Positions 23,301-35,095 of a DNA stretch of 64,000 bases are shown piece by piece; position 1 is the first letter of the stretch, and the number at the start of each line of letters is the position of its first letter. A model generated the notes under the pieces. The model was given only the letters and a program-made list of their open reading frames with translations, did not search any database and was not told where the DNA came from. The DNA is taken from assembly GCA_013396995.1 (NCBI GenBank), contig VWZP01007456.1, positions 872,431-936,430 on the forward strand, read 5' to 3'. This DNA comes from Dicaeum eximium. Lineage: Eukaryota > Chordata > Aves > Passeriformes > Dicaeidae. The position numbers and the translations under genes are program-made.

Positions 23301-26300
23301 GAAGGCTTCATGTAGAACTGAGATAGCAGAAGAGGAACAGGCATCAGTGCATACTTCTGTAGCTGTGGGGGGGCCAGGGAGAGAGGAAATCAAATATGAA
23401 TATCAGCATTGGGAAATTGGGTGATCCATAACCTGAAGAGGAGACAAGGAAATTGGAAGGTAAACACATGGAAGGAGCAGCATGAAGGGAAAAAAACTCA
23501 TGGACTGCGCAGGTCCTGGATCCAGACGTAGGCACACACATTAATGAAATGAGAAACAGGTGAATTTTGAATGGGGCTCTAAATCTGTTGGATAATTCAG
23601 TTTTCAAAGGGGCTTCAAAGTGCCCTCAGCTTCATCAGGAACTGATCAACCCACAGTAAGCTAAATAAAACTCCAACAGGAAGCACAGACACTGATGGCC
23701 TGTAGCAGGAAGGCTGTCACAGATCTTTCCTGGTGACATTGAAAAGGAGGCAGCAATTGGAACCACATTGCCAGATGCTGCTGCCCTCAGTGTGCTCCAG
23801 CTGGGTATTGCCACAGCATCACTTCCAGCTAATGGGTTATCACCATTTTTAGTAATCTCATCACAAATGGTTAAAAAATCAGTTACAGCTTATCAGCAAT
23901 AGCAGGAAACACAACAGGAGAAGGGAGAGTTTTGATGAAAAAGCCTTGGCTTTCCCTTTCATTCAAAACCGTCTGCCCTGGGTTATTTCTGTCTCCTGTG
24001 AACAGAATATTTTAGTAGCTTAGTTCCTTATGTGGTCTGCCTTTAATTGCTTTGTAGCCTGGCCTAGGGATCATTTTAATCCACAGTCGATTGTTTTGCT
24101 GTATGAAAACTGTGGTAATTTCCATCATTCTTACACTGTCTTCAAGTGACCAAGGACAAATTTGAGTTTTCTTTTTAAGCTTACCTTCCCAAAATAGAGA
24201 GTTTCAGCAGCAGCAGATGTACCACAGCAGAGTCCTCTGCAAAATTTTGTTTTTCTTTAATTTATTCAAACAACCACATCAACTTTCACTTTACTGATTT
24301 GGTAGTGAGGCTTCTTTGCTAAATCTCTTCCTTGCAGGTATCTGTAGATAGAAATTATCAGACACCAGCTGTATTGTATCTGTTCTAGAAAATATTGTAG
24401 ATCTTTTTCCAACTGCTTGAAACAGAGACAAAATCTTGATTTAAATCACTGTAGCTGAGTATTTTTTCTGGTCTAATCTAAGTGTCTTATTCTGGGCTGA
24501 TATATAAGACAGTAAATGCCTACACTTCCACCTTGTAGTTATTTCATTACTGTCAGAGCAGTCAGATGTACTTTCAGACAGCTTTAGAAAATTAAGATTG
24601 TTGTCCAGGCCTGCTGTAATTTTAGGTAATGATTTTCCTGCCTATCTGTTCTGCTACTGTAGCATTCCTTTTTCTCTCTAAAATATAGTGGCTCTAAAAT
24701 ACAATGTTCAAATTAAAGGGACCAAATTTTGCATAAGAGAGGTGTGTTTCTTGAGACAGGTTAGCTAAGAGAAGCTGGGCCTGCTGGTACTAGGCTTTCA
24801 GCATGATATTAATAGCAAACCATAAAAAATGAACCTTTGCTTCAGCTGCCATGAAAGATTCCAGGATGTGGGTTTGTTGATTTGTACCTAGGCATGAAGA
24901 TCCCTATACCAACAGGTTCTCAACAGGCACTCTGACCTACTGTTTGCCAAATGCAGGAAGAATAGTACAAGAAGTGCATTTTTTTCCTTTTTTTCTTGAA
25001 GTCCAGGCAAACATACCGTTGAAAGGTTATAACCCTTCCTTTTTGAACTCTTTTCCTTTTTTAATTGTTGCTCCACTGGGACCCAGCTGAAAATGAGTTT
25101 AAATGCTAAATTGAGTTTAAATCTACAAGTCACAGACTCCTCTGGAAACTGGACACCATGAATAAATAGAAACGTTAAATCAACTTGTTTTTTTAAGGTT
25201 TCTACAGTCATACCAAGAGGTTGGGGAGGCCAGGAAATTGCTTCTGAAGTGAATCAGGTGTATTGTGTGGAATCTTTCATTTAAGGCTTTTTTCATTTCC
25301 TTTTTATTTATTTATATTTTAGACTCATAAAGGCCTGCCTAAAATAAGTTAAGAGGATTCACATTTTGAGTTAAATTTATAGTGAAGCCTCTATATAGAA
25401 GGAAGTTCCACCCAGCCCAAGTTTACACAGCCTGGAAGTTGGATGTGGTAGCCACATTCATTACTTATGTGGTTGAAATGAACGGTAATTAAAAGCAAAT
25501 GATTGCTGGATATGTTAGGAATGCCAAAGCCACATGATCAGGACTTTAAACAAATAGAATTGGACCTTATCCAAATTCCTGCAGCGATTTCACCACGGGA
25601 TGGTAAATCAAAAGGGCTGTCCAAAAACCGGACAGCTTTATGCTGAGCTACAAATCTGAATAAATTCACAGATTACTGTATCTCAAGTGTTCATATAGAA
25701 TCAGGGAGCTTATAAAAACATATAATATGTCATCTCTTAAGACTTTACGAATTCTCTTAGATAAGAACATACCTTAAACAAATTCCTCCTGTAAAATATG
25801 TGAAAGTTCTTGAGTGCAGATGATGAATAGGTCACTATTTAGATTTATCTTGGCTGTTTTCTAACCTGGCTCAGATACTAGCTAGGACTGGCTGATGAAT
25901 GGAGATTAACATCTTTGATGTCTCTTGATATTGCAAGTTTATCAAGCGGTTCAAGCTATCTTGGAGCTTCTTCAGCCAGCATGAGAGAGCACATGGGTGG
26001 GAAGGGCAGGATGGGGGAGCTGCTTGGCCATCATCACATATATTACACAGAATGTTCCCAATTATGACAACACCAAGGAGGCTGCCTCATTAGTTGTAAT
26101 ATCATGAAAATATACAGGGACTTGTAGCATGAAGGAAGGCTTGAATGCAGTATTCGTTCTCTGTGCAGGACAAGGACAGAAAATGTCTTCAGAAATGTCT
26201 GCTCTAAACTACAGAAAATGTGTATAATAGCAGTACTGGGAGACTTATTTCACATGTAATTGCCTCAGCAATATTGCTTTGTAAACAAAGAACTCCTTGT

Positions 26301-29300
26301 GCTATTTTATCATGTGACAGAGTAACGGGAAATATCAGAGCAGGACTGTGATGACCGGTCATTCTGGTTAGATCATTACTTAGGAATAAGGCTGATGTGG
26401 TCTGGAACATCACAAGAAACCTAAAAAGCACTAGGATAACCTTCACTCTTTGTCATGCTTAATTAGTTTCTGGACACACTCTTTCAGTAAGATGTTTTCC
26501 CTTTGAAATGTGACTCTAATGAATCAATTCTCTATTACAACTTTAATTACCTCTGGGACCTGACTTCCAGGAGCACCTGGAATTTGCAGCTGATACAGAT
26601 CCAATGTATGGAGAGAGACTGAGGCTTGGGCTTTCCTTTAGCCAAGAAAGAGCAAAGTGTGCAAAGTTTTCTGTGCTTTTCTAAAATTTGAGTCTTCATC
26701 TCTTTAAAACACAGTGACTTCATCTTTAGGGGAATGCTATGTACTTGTGAAGCTCCCAGAGAAATGCGATTGTAAGATAATAAATAGATGTTAAACATGT
26801 GAGGTGCCTCAGAGAAATATGCAAAACTCAACCAAAAGTATAATTTTGGCAGCCAAACTCCTTTGTTTGCCTGAGTAGTGCCACTAGACTTCTAGATTAA
26901 GGCAACACTTGAAGGGTGCCTTTTGTCCATTATTACTTGAAAAGGGCTCTTGGTTAGGAAAATTATAAGGGGAAGCAAAGTAGGAATATTCAGAAGAATG
27001 CTGAAATGGGTTAATTCCAGGTTTATGAACAATAACAGCATGTGTGGTGCCCTACAGAGATGAGGAAGCAAGCAGCTTTTAGCTGAGGTTGGCCCCTGGG
27101 GTGCTCAGCAGTGCTGTCAGCTGTGGCCCTGCGCCTTTGAAGGTGCCACATCTGCATTTGCCACTGTCTGCTCTGCAGCTGCAGTAAAAGCCTGTCCCAC
27201 CTCAAATGCAGGACCAGGGATCAAAATTAGCTATTTAGCCTAATAAAGTAAACCCCAGGCCTTCAGATCAACTCAGCATATGTATCTGAACTACTGACAC
27301 CTTCTTTACAGTTGATATTTAGGCACAGTGGCTTCAGCTTTTGTAAAAGGGCAGGGAAGACTCAGTGGTAATATTGCATGGTTTAGAGGCCTATATAGGA
27401 TGCTTTTTAAAGGCATAATAAATACATAAGACAGCTTTATTTGTGAATACTTTATTCTTGAAAATGGACATTCAAGCTGTCCCTTTGGGTTTTCCAGGAT
27501 TTTTTTTTTTGTTAATACTTCATAAAACATTCATGTCACCATAATTTAGTATCATTTTAATGGGACAGATGACATGCAAGCACGTTCATCTGAGAAGTCT
27601 GTTTTTCTCTTTGTTCTTGTCTTTTGCCCAGGCTAAAGTAATTTATAGCAGAAGAGAACAACCAGAAGACTTTTGCATTTCATGTTGGTTTTGTTTACTG
27701 CAGTTTTATGCAGGGTTGTGCAACAGAATCAACATCATAGATCAGACAGTTGTGTAATGGTAATGACTTGAGATTCCTTCACTATCTTTTCCTTCATAAG
27801 AGCAGTTAATAAAAACCATTCCTCAGTATCTTAGAATATATGGTAGGCATTTGCAGATAAATCTGAGCATATCTCCACCCTCCTTCCTGCTTGCAGCACC
27901 TCTGTTCCTCACCAAAAGAAATATCCATCTGACAACTCTGCAAAGGAGTTACCGCTCTCTCCAGCATTTTACTTGCCTCAAGATTTTTAATTAAAGTTTT
28001 AAATCTTCGTTTTCCTTCATTCCGTTTGGCAGGCTGAGTTATAACTGTGTCAGCCGTGCTTGTCAACTCTCCAGAGCTAGGCTAATGCACATTAGTCAAC
28101 TCAGCTTCATATGAGGTCATGCAAAGCCTGCAAATTATCACTTTTGTACTGGAGAGAATTTGTGGTCGTTTTTTAAAGTGTTGTCTTGGTCTGCAGTTAT
28201 CTACAGCGGTGGAGGAGCGAGCCTGATACTATCCTGAGCAATTCATAAATGTGTCCTTCCTGTGGACTTGGCTCCTTGGCAATGTGAAGCAAACCCATCC
28301 AACTTTTTTTTTCTTGAGCTGGAAGCATTTCCTTGAATGCTTTCCCAAGAATTTCCATTTATACTCATCCTGGCAGCGCTAGTTACTAACACTGACACCT
28401 GGTACTGTGTTTCCTTGGGTGGTGAGGTTTAAAGCATCCTGACCAGGCATGACTTGTTCCAGTCCCACCTAGTCCTGCCCGTGGCATGTGGTATTCGGGA
28501 GGTGTGCAAGGCCATAGCTGAGTGTGGCTTTTCTCTCCCCTCTTCTTCAGCACATCCCCTCATGTTAATACGTGCATTCACATGGCAGGGGTTTCCTACC
28601 CCAGCTTTTGTGGCTGTTGGCCCCTGCAACATCCCGGGATTCTGGTTAGATCTGTACTGCACACACAGTTCAAGCCTGAGCTTGTACTTGAGGAAATCTG
28701 ATGGTCCCTCATCTTACATCTCCCTGCAACAAGGATATGCTGGGTACAACGTGACAGACCCAGTCAAATGCCTATGTGGCATAGCCTATGTCAGGTTAGT
28801 TCTAGGCAGCCACAGAATTCCACAGAATTTAACAGAAAATTAAACTGTGCTGAGAGGGTTTATGTTTCTGACTATCCATAGCAATTGGAAAAAAGATGAA
28901 GGAACCTCATCCTTGTTTGCTTTTTGTAATTAGAATCCCCCTTGCTTGGCTTCCAGAGCTCTTTGGCCTTACTACCACTTCAGCTGAGACAGCAGGAGAG
29001 AATAGTAAGAAAAAAATGTTAGTGGTAATGTTTAGATCCTAAACAATTTTCTCCCCAGCTACAAGAACTGAGTTTTCAGCCAGAGATTCAGGTTTGTTTT
29101 GGCACACATGGCTTCATGGATTAGTTCAGAAATTGGCTTTAAAGAAACACCTGGAAGGATGAGGAATGGTGGCACTATGGCTTCAGCACTGCAGAGCTGC
29201 AAGGAGCCACCCATCATGGGAAAGGATCTTCCAGCTATTTCAGGGCCCAGGCCTTCTAGCAAGGCCCCACTATTAAAAACATTGCACTGTGCACCTAAGA

Positions 29301-32300
29301 TAATCACAACACAGAACCAATGTTCATCCTGTCCTCTGCTCGTTTTATTGCTTTTTCGTTTATGTCATGCCCCAGTGAGCTTTTTATTAGAGAGTTCTTA
29401 ATCATGTTTGGACTCAAACATCCTCTGTCTCTGTTCCCTATTTTCTTTAAGTGCCTGTTTTTAGAAAATAATCTTTCCCTGAAACACATGGAAAGGGAGT
29501 GATTTGCAAAGCCTCAGATAGTGTAATTAAGAGCCAAGAGCAGCTGACCTAAAAAAGCAAGAGCGAAATATACAGTCAATTGTCAAATGTAAATTACTCC
29601 ATAATTAAGTCAAATTGCCTCATAACAGAACTGGCTTTTTCCCTTGCCCATTACTTGGGCAAAAATCATACTGAGGGAGTTTACACGTGGCATAGTCTTC
29701 CACTAAGAAGTTTATAACGTTGTGAAAGATAGTATCACAGCAAAAAACATTTCTGTGGGCTTAGATTCAAATGCTGGTCTCAAGAAAGCGATGCATTCAG
29801 AGTACATCCAGTGAGGGGCTGGAGCCAGCTGGTGTCTCACAGCTGTGAAAGGGCTTCTGCTTCCTCCCTCACCACCCCAACCTCTCCCTGCTGCACTCGT
29901 GGTTCGATGCAAAAAGTGCCTGGTTGCCTCAGCCCCTTCATTTGGGCACACCATCAGTGACTAGAAGGCCACCAGGTTGGACATTCCTTAGCAGCCCAAC
30001 TGGCCAGACCTTCACAGCTGGGGCACAGCCTTCAGAATTAGAAAGGCTGCACAGAGTTACAGTAGTTCAGGACCACAGAGGTCGAAGAGCTAGGTGAACT
30101 ACAGAAAAGTAATAGAGAGTTAACAAGGACCTTCCTGGAGTTTGCCAAAGGAGTCACCTCTGCTCACAGTGTAATGGTGGCCAGTGGTGACCAAAAAAGA
30201 AAACAGGTTGAGTTGTTGTTTGGTTTTCTTCAGATTTTGAACAAAGGCAACAGAAATCACTGGTTCCCAGATGAAATTGCCTTGGCTCACAAACTGTTTT
30301 TGGAGGACAGACTCCTGGGAGGAAAATGTGAATATAAACCAAACCAATATACTCCTCTGCCAGGGTCTCCTCTGAGAGAGAGAAGCTTTCAAATTCACTT
30401 CAGTAGAGAAGGGACTGTAGCAGAAATTCTCTCCTGCTATTGATGGATTCAACTTATATAAGCTATTTTTAGTTCTATAGCACTGTCTTTTTCTCACTTT
30501 CTGGCTTCACTTTATGTGAGTGGGGCAATCATAGCCATAAAGTTACTGTCATCAGTGCCCTTAATGTGTCAGGGAACAGTGCAGCCAGTCTGCCCCATGG
30601 CAGGACAGAAATGTGTGGCTAAAAGACATTGGCATCTTGATCTCAGAAAAAAACATTATTTCTATTACAAATGAAAGATACTTTTTTGTGTATATATATA
30701 TCTGCACTAACTTCACCAGTTGCAGTTAAATTACTCAATTAAATGTTCTTTGTGTTTCACTAAGGTACTAATGGACCTTGCACCTGCTTGCAGAATTTAG
30801 CTGAAAAAAACATACCTTAAAATTTGGTAACAAGTTCCACAGTGGGAACGGGCTACATCCACTTTAAGAGCATGCTGACATGTGGTCTCCAGAAGACCAT
30901 GTGTTTTGGGGTGGAAGGAACCTCAGGAGGTCACCAAGTCCAATCTCCTTCCTCCTCAGAGCAGGGCTGCTGGCCAGCAGTGGTTCAGATTAACCAAACC
31001 AGATCTTGTGCTTTCATCTCTCAAGGACACTCCTCAATCCCTCCTGGAAGGAGGGGGATGCACTGGTGGGTTATTCACATCCACCACATTCAAGCTATGA
31101 GGTGTTTTCCTGAGGTGCATCGAGTTAAGAGCTAAAGCTCAACGTGCAGCCATCTGGGAGAGTTACAGAAATATGTTTTCTTTGTACACCTTTCCAGCCC
31201 TCTCTTCTGAGGCCTCTCTGAGCACCCTCTGTAACATAAATGCTCATATTCACTGCTCTTACCTTAAAGTCCACATGAGCTGCTGTGAAGTCAGCATTTT
31301 TCCACGCACTGCCTTCAGCTCCAGCTCACTTTAGGGGTGACATTCACACAATCTTCATTAGTGTCCTGAATTCCTCCAGTAAAATGACCATAGATAGTTT
31401 CAGAGGATCAACGTATAACACCCACAATATATTTCTTTTACACATATTAAACAGGGTTTATATTTGCTCCATCCCAGACCAGATAGTCATCCAAAGTCTT
31501 CAGCAATGGTAAAATCAATGAAATGGCTGCTGTTCTATGTCCCTCGGATGTAGAATAATGGTCTATGCAAAGTAACTATAAATGGTGTTTCTCAGGAGGT
31601 GGAAGCCTCAGCCTGAAATTTCTGCACTCCTGCTGCAGACCCGGAGCCTGCAGACCCCTCCTGAGAAACGCCAGGTACTCACATTTGGGGCCAGGGGTAT
31701 TTGGCTGCTTGAGGCTGCTGCATGATCCACAGTGGTGGGCCACCCTGGAGCTTGGCACATACCACAGACCCTGTTCCTGCTGGAGAGGGCCATAAAGCTT
31801 TCACCATGTCCAGCAGCCACATCACACACTTCCCAAACTTGTGTTAGGGCTTAGCAAAGCTGAAAGAGTTTAAAAAAGTACTGGTTACTATTCTCCCAAG
31901 GTGCATCCAAAAAGAAAGAAGTTCTTATAATACCCATGTGTATCTACAGTACTTAACAACTAAAAGACAGATAAATGAGAGTTCAGCAAGTGTATTGATT
32001 TCTGACACAAGTGTTGCAAAATCCCTATCATAGTAAAGTACCATCTGCCAGCCTCTTGTGTGATTTGAAGGGTAAAGTCAGCCTTTTCTAGATCCTGAAC
32101 TAAAATGTTAATTTCAGATAAATGCAGACAATGGAATTAATTTCTTACGTGCTCCTCTGCTGTGCAGTCTTACAAATACAAAACCAAATGGTACCACTAA
32201 CAAGATCAGAAACACAATGCATTTGGAGCGTTGTCACTTCAGCATGAGGTGGCTGGCCTGAGGCATTGCCCTGTATCCCAGGTGATGCCTACTGATCATT

Positions 32301-35095
32301 TCCCTCTGCTCTGTTTCAGAACCATGACCGCACGTGCATCGCGTGCAGAATCATCTACCGCTCAGATGAGCACCACCCGCCCATCCTGCCCCCCAAGGCG
32401 GACCTGACCATCGGGCTGCACGGAGAGTGGGTCAGCCAGCGCTGTGAGGTGCGGCCAGAGGTGCTCTTCCTCACTCGGCACTTCATCTTCCATGACAACA
32501 ACAACACCTGGGAGGGCCACTACTACCACTACTCCGACCCCATCTGCAAGCACCCCACCTTCACCATCTATGCCAAGGGACGCTACAGCCGGGGAGTCCA
32601 CTCGTCCAAAGTCATGGGTGGCACGGAGTTTGTGTTCAAAGGTAGAGTAGCTTGATACAATGGGGAGGGAGGCACTTATGGACCAGAGCAGTTTGCTCAT
32701 AATGACTTGGTTGCTGATGATTTCATTCTGTGATTTTCAGGAGTTCATAATTTCTGGGGAGGTTTGCAGGCATTGTGTGAATGCTCAGCTAAACTATACA
32801 TCTGCATGGCATTTCACACCACTGAAGCAGAAGTCTTTATGTACACACAAGAAAATAAGACTTCACATTACTTAGTGATCTTGAAGACCAGTGACCAGAC
32901 ATCAAGCCTCTAAGAGAAGTGGTTAGATCTGTGTCCTAGGGCTCCTTCAGTAGAGAGAAAAAAGCATCTTCAGAAGGCATTTCAGACTGAAGCGGTATAA
33001 ATAATTTTCTGTGGAAGACAGATGCAGCAGCATGCATCTTTTCATGTGCTCCCAAGAGGCCCTCAAGCAAAGAAGGGTGTCCCTAAAGACAGCTCTGATT
33101 AAAGATGCCAGAGCGAAGACAAGATGTATCCAACCCAAGCCCATGGGGTACTTTGGAAAGCAGCTCTCGGTGGTGACACCACCCACGGCTGAGAAGCTTT
33201 CCTGTGCAAACAGCCCCATGGCACCCTGCTTAAAAAGAGCTCAGGGGCCTGAACCACTCACACAAACAAACATCTCCAAAACACCACAATCCCACCACGG
33301 CACCAGCCCCAGCGGAGCCTCTGGTAGCCTCGAGCCCTCTGTAGGCTCTTCTCCTTATTTCAGTTACCACATTACAAGCATAAAGCATCTTGCATGGATC
33401 TAATTTAGAAAAACGTCCAACTAGAAGAAATAATTTACTTATCTGAGATTTTTGTAGGAGGTGGGAGATACCCTTGCCTGTCAGAACTTTGGCTCTTCAG
33501 AGCTGCATATGCAGCATGTCACAGCTCAGCTCCTGGCATGAAATCGTATTTCTGCTGGCATTTCTGGTTTACGTTGTGCCAACGTGCCTTACAGATCAAG
33601 GTCACTAGTTTGGCTTAGGTAGAACTTTCAGGTTCAATTTCTATAAATTACCTTTTACTCCTGCTGGAGTAAATACTGTGAATTGTAGAGCCATTGAGTC
33701 AAACAGCTGTTTATAAAAGCTCAGGAGAAGCCCACACAAATCTTACTATAAAATTACCTGCAAGAGAATTTGGGATTTTGGTATGTTGGGGAGCATGAGG
33801 GATGGGTATTTGCTTCTGTTTTAGTCAGCATCAATCCATTCAGATCCCCTTTTCTTGATACACAGTGTCAGACGCACACTAGGAAAAATCTCTATTCGGC
33901 TTCTGCAAGCTCATTCCTTTTGGCTTTTCCCAACTTTTTTAACTTGGCTGGAAAATAAAACTTTATATGCCTTAAGCTCCTTTGAAGTACAAGCAGGTTA
34001 GAACTAAAGAAGCTGCAGCAGTTCGACATTTGATACTGCAAGCTGCAGCCAATGTTGAGAGATAAGAAAAAAACATCTTTCTGTAGGACATCTATATTTT
34101 ATAATTCCTGCAAAAAAGGGCAGGTACTATAGGATGATAGTGCAACTGTGGTGTTTTCAAAATTTCACAGTGGGAACTAATTATTTTATTAGGTTTACAG
34201 GGTAGCTAGAAAATGTTAAGAAATGATGAAAAATATGTCATAAATGCTCCACTTACGAATTAATACAGACGGTAATAAAACATGAGTAAAGTTTTATTGT
34301 TTCCTCTTTTCCCTATCTCCTAGTATAACCAACCAGGCTTTATCTCTAAAGGATTGTCTGGAATTTATGAAAAGCTCTGCCTAATCTCTGGCTGAGATAC
34401 GTAGCTATCAGGTTTTCTTCAACTGAGTTGGAGGGGGGTTGTTCTGTGCAAAAAGCAATTTTTGCACAGATAAAGACAAAGACATAAAATGATGCTCCTA
34501 GATTTGCTGGCCACACCTGTAACGTGAAAAATTAAGAAGCAACAAGGGGAGACAATTTTGATTCAACAGGCGTGCCGCAATCTGCATGTTGGCTTTGCTT
34601 TTCTTTTTGTCCCTCTGCTAACAGCTCCCCTCTTCCTCCCTCACAGTGAATCACATGAAAGTCACTCCCATGGATATATCCACAGCCTCGCTGCTCAACG
34701 TCTTCAACGGGAATGAGTGTGGAGCACAGGGATCCTGGCAGGTTGGGGTTCAGCAGGATGTCACCCACACCAACGGCTGCATGGCACTCGGCATCCGCCT
34801 ACCTCACACCGAGTACGAAATCTTCAAGATGGAGCAGGATGCCTGGGGCAGGTACCTGCTCTACAACGGCCAAAGACCGAGCGACGGCTCCAGCCCCGAC
34901 CGGCCCGAGAAAAGAGCCACTTCCTACCAGATGCCTTTAATTCAGTGCGCCTCATCAGTACCCAGATCTGAAGAGTCACCAGATGAGAATAAAATCAGGC
35001 TGTATAGCAGCGGGGCACTGGAAAAATATCCCAGCACCCCAGCTCTTGCTTTGTTGTTTATTTGTACTGTGTCATATTGGGACATTCTCAGCTAG
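11243..35095 (+). CDS. APCDD1: APCDD1, Wnt signalling inhibitor (gene, 5 coding exons joined)
   Basis: The joined exons 11243-11300, 20650-20833, 22435-22966, 32320-32641 and 34647-35095 give 1545 nt, that is 514 codons plus a stop; this equals the human protein length I recall. All introns are GT-AG with phases 1, 2, 0 and 1. The family is a cell-surface glycoprotein that inhibits canonical Wnt signalling upstream of beta-catenin, reported to bind Wnt and LRP5. Visible parts: a signal peptide (about 1-26, core YLFPALLL), two related APCDD domains (about 50-258 and 290-480), many cysteines, N-glycosylation sequons near N100, N168 and N319, and a C-terminal hydrophobic segment (about 495-513) that anchors it. 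No frameshift or internal stop is seen. Human hair-loss allele L9R lies in the signal peptide; residue 9 here is Val, still hydrophobic. Confidence 0.97.
17520..18075 (+). mobile_element. CR1 LINE 3' fragment in APCDD1 intron 1
   Basis: The sequence follows CR1 in order: a TGTGTCCAGTTTTGAGG block, GGAGCAAGTCCAAAGGAGGCC, GAGGGCTGGAGCACCTCTCC, AAACTGAAAGAGGGCAGGTT, GTGATGAGGCAGTGGAATAAG and GGAAGTGTTCAAGGCCAGGC. The terminal ATTCTRTG repeat is degraded. It has the same orientation as the gene and its frames are broken. Confidence 0.93.
19456..19488. repeat. Poly(T)/pyrimidine tract
   Basis: About 33 bases of almost pure T with single C interruptions, in APCDD1 intron 1 and about 1.2 kb before exon 2. 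It may be a simple repeat or the reverse-complemented poly(A) end of a retrocopy, but no retrocopy body is recognised beside it. Confidence 0.75.
20650..20833 (+). CDS. APCDD1: APCDD1 coding exon 2
   Basis: This 184-nt exon sits between acceptor CTGTCACAG and donor GTAAGG, encoding residues 20-81. It contains the end of the signal peptide region (LGEGSALLHPDSRSHPRSLE), the conserved SAWRAFKESQCHH stretch and the start of the first APCDD domain (GDWVSTG). The splice phases (1 in, 2 out) join exactly to exons 1 and 3. Confidence 0.96.
20834..22434 (+). other. APCDD1 intron 2
   Basis: A 1.6-kb phase-2 intron beginning GTAAGG and ending TTTCCTCCCACAG. It contains one CR1 fragment at about 21395-21690; otherwise it looks unique and non-coding. 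Confidence 0.88.
21395..21690 (+). mobile_element. CR1 LINE 3' fragment in APCDD1 intron 2
   Basis: Recognisable CR1 blocks are TTCAGGATGAGAGGAAATGG, GGGAGGTTTAGATTAGATAT, CTTCACTGTAAGAGTGATCA, TGCCCAGGGAAGTGGTGGAG, GGTCTTTTCCAACCTTAA and a worn 3' end. It is 5'-truncated and non-coding. Confidence 0.95.
22435..22966 (+). CDS. APCDD1: APCDD1 coding exon 3 (first APCDD domain)
   Basis: This 532-nt exon encodes residues 81-258 and ends AAG|GTATGT in phase 0. It carries most of the first APCDD domain: CEVRAGPEFITRSY, the sequon NNTF (N100), [20 protein letters not shown], a second sequon NQT (N168), the CEC motif (196-198) and the HHNLDHLVEELFLGDIHTDA region. Residues match the conserved family throughout. 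Confidence 0.97.
22967..32319 (+). other. APCDD1 intron 3
   Basis: A 9.35-kb phase-0 intron beginning GTATGT and ending CTCTGTTTCAG. It has a probable reverse CR1 fragment near 30902-31110. A 129-codon open frame at 28454-28843 is not supported by any domain or splice structure. The remainder is unremarkable AT-rich DNA. A block near 29520-29650 is rich in TAATTA/ATTAA homeodomain-like motifs. Confidence 0.85.
30902..31110 (-). mobile_element. Probable CR1 fragment, reverse orientation
   Basis: The order GGTGGAAGGAACCTCAGGAGG, TCACCAAGTCCAATCTCC and CAGAGCAGGGCTGCTGG resembles the reverse complement of a CR1 3' region (GGAAGGGACC, ATCTAGTCCAACC, CAGGG...). It is diverged and its limits are uncertain. 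Confidence 0.5.
32320..32641 (+). CDS. APCDD1: APCDD1 coding exon 4 (second APCDD domain)
   Basis: This 322-nt exon begins NHDRTCIACRIIYRSDEHHP and ends FVFK plus one base, encoding residues 259-365. It contains GEWVSQRCEVRPEVLFLTR, which echoes GDWVSTGCEVRAGPEFITR of exon 3, and the sequon NNNTW (N319). This internal echo shows the second copy of the APCDD domain. The exon is GC-rich relative to the flanking introns. Confidence 0.97.
32642..34646 (+). other. APCDD1 intron 4
   Basis: A 2.0-kb phase-1 intron beginning GTAGAG, a weak but acceptable donor, and ending TTCCTCCCTCACAG. No transposable element or additional exon was recognised. Confidence 0.85.
34647..35095 (+). CDS. APCDD1: APCDD1 coding exon 5 (C-terminus and membrane anchor)
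   Basis: This 449-nt coding segment starts in phase 1 and ends at TAG 35093-35095. It encodes residues 366-514: VNHMKVTPMD, NVFNGNECGAQGSWQVG, LPHTEYEIFKMEQD, RPEKRATSYQMPLIQCA, then a variable tail and the hydrophobic segment TPALALLFICTVSYWDIL. The tail after about residue 465 diverges most from human, as expected for a linker and membrane anchor. Confidence 0.96.

Noticed and set aside
28454..28843. 129-codon open frame in APCDD1 intron 3
   Set aside because: No recognised domain, no splice or promoter support and ordinary composition. It is consistent with chance.
11301..32319. Introns 1 and 3 of APCDD1 are almost the same length (9349 and 9353 bases)
   Set aside because: No sequence similarity between them was noticed, so this is a coincidence.
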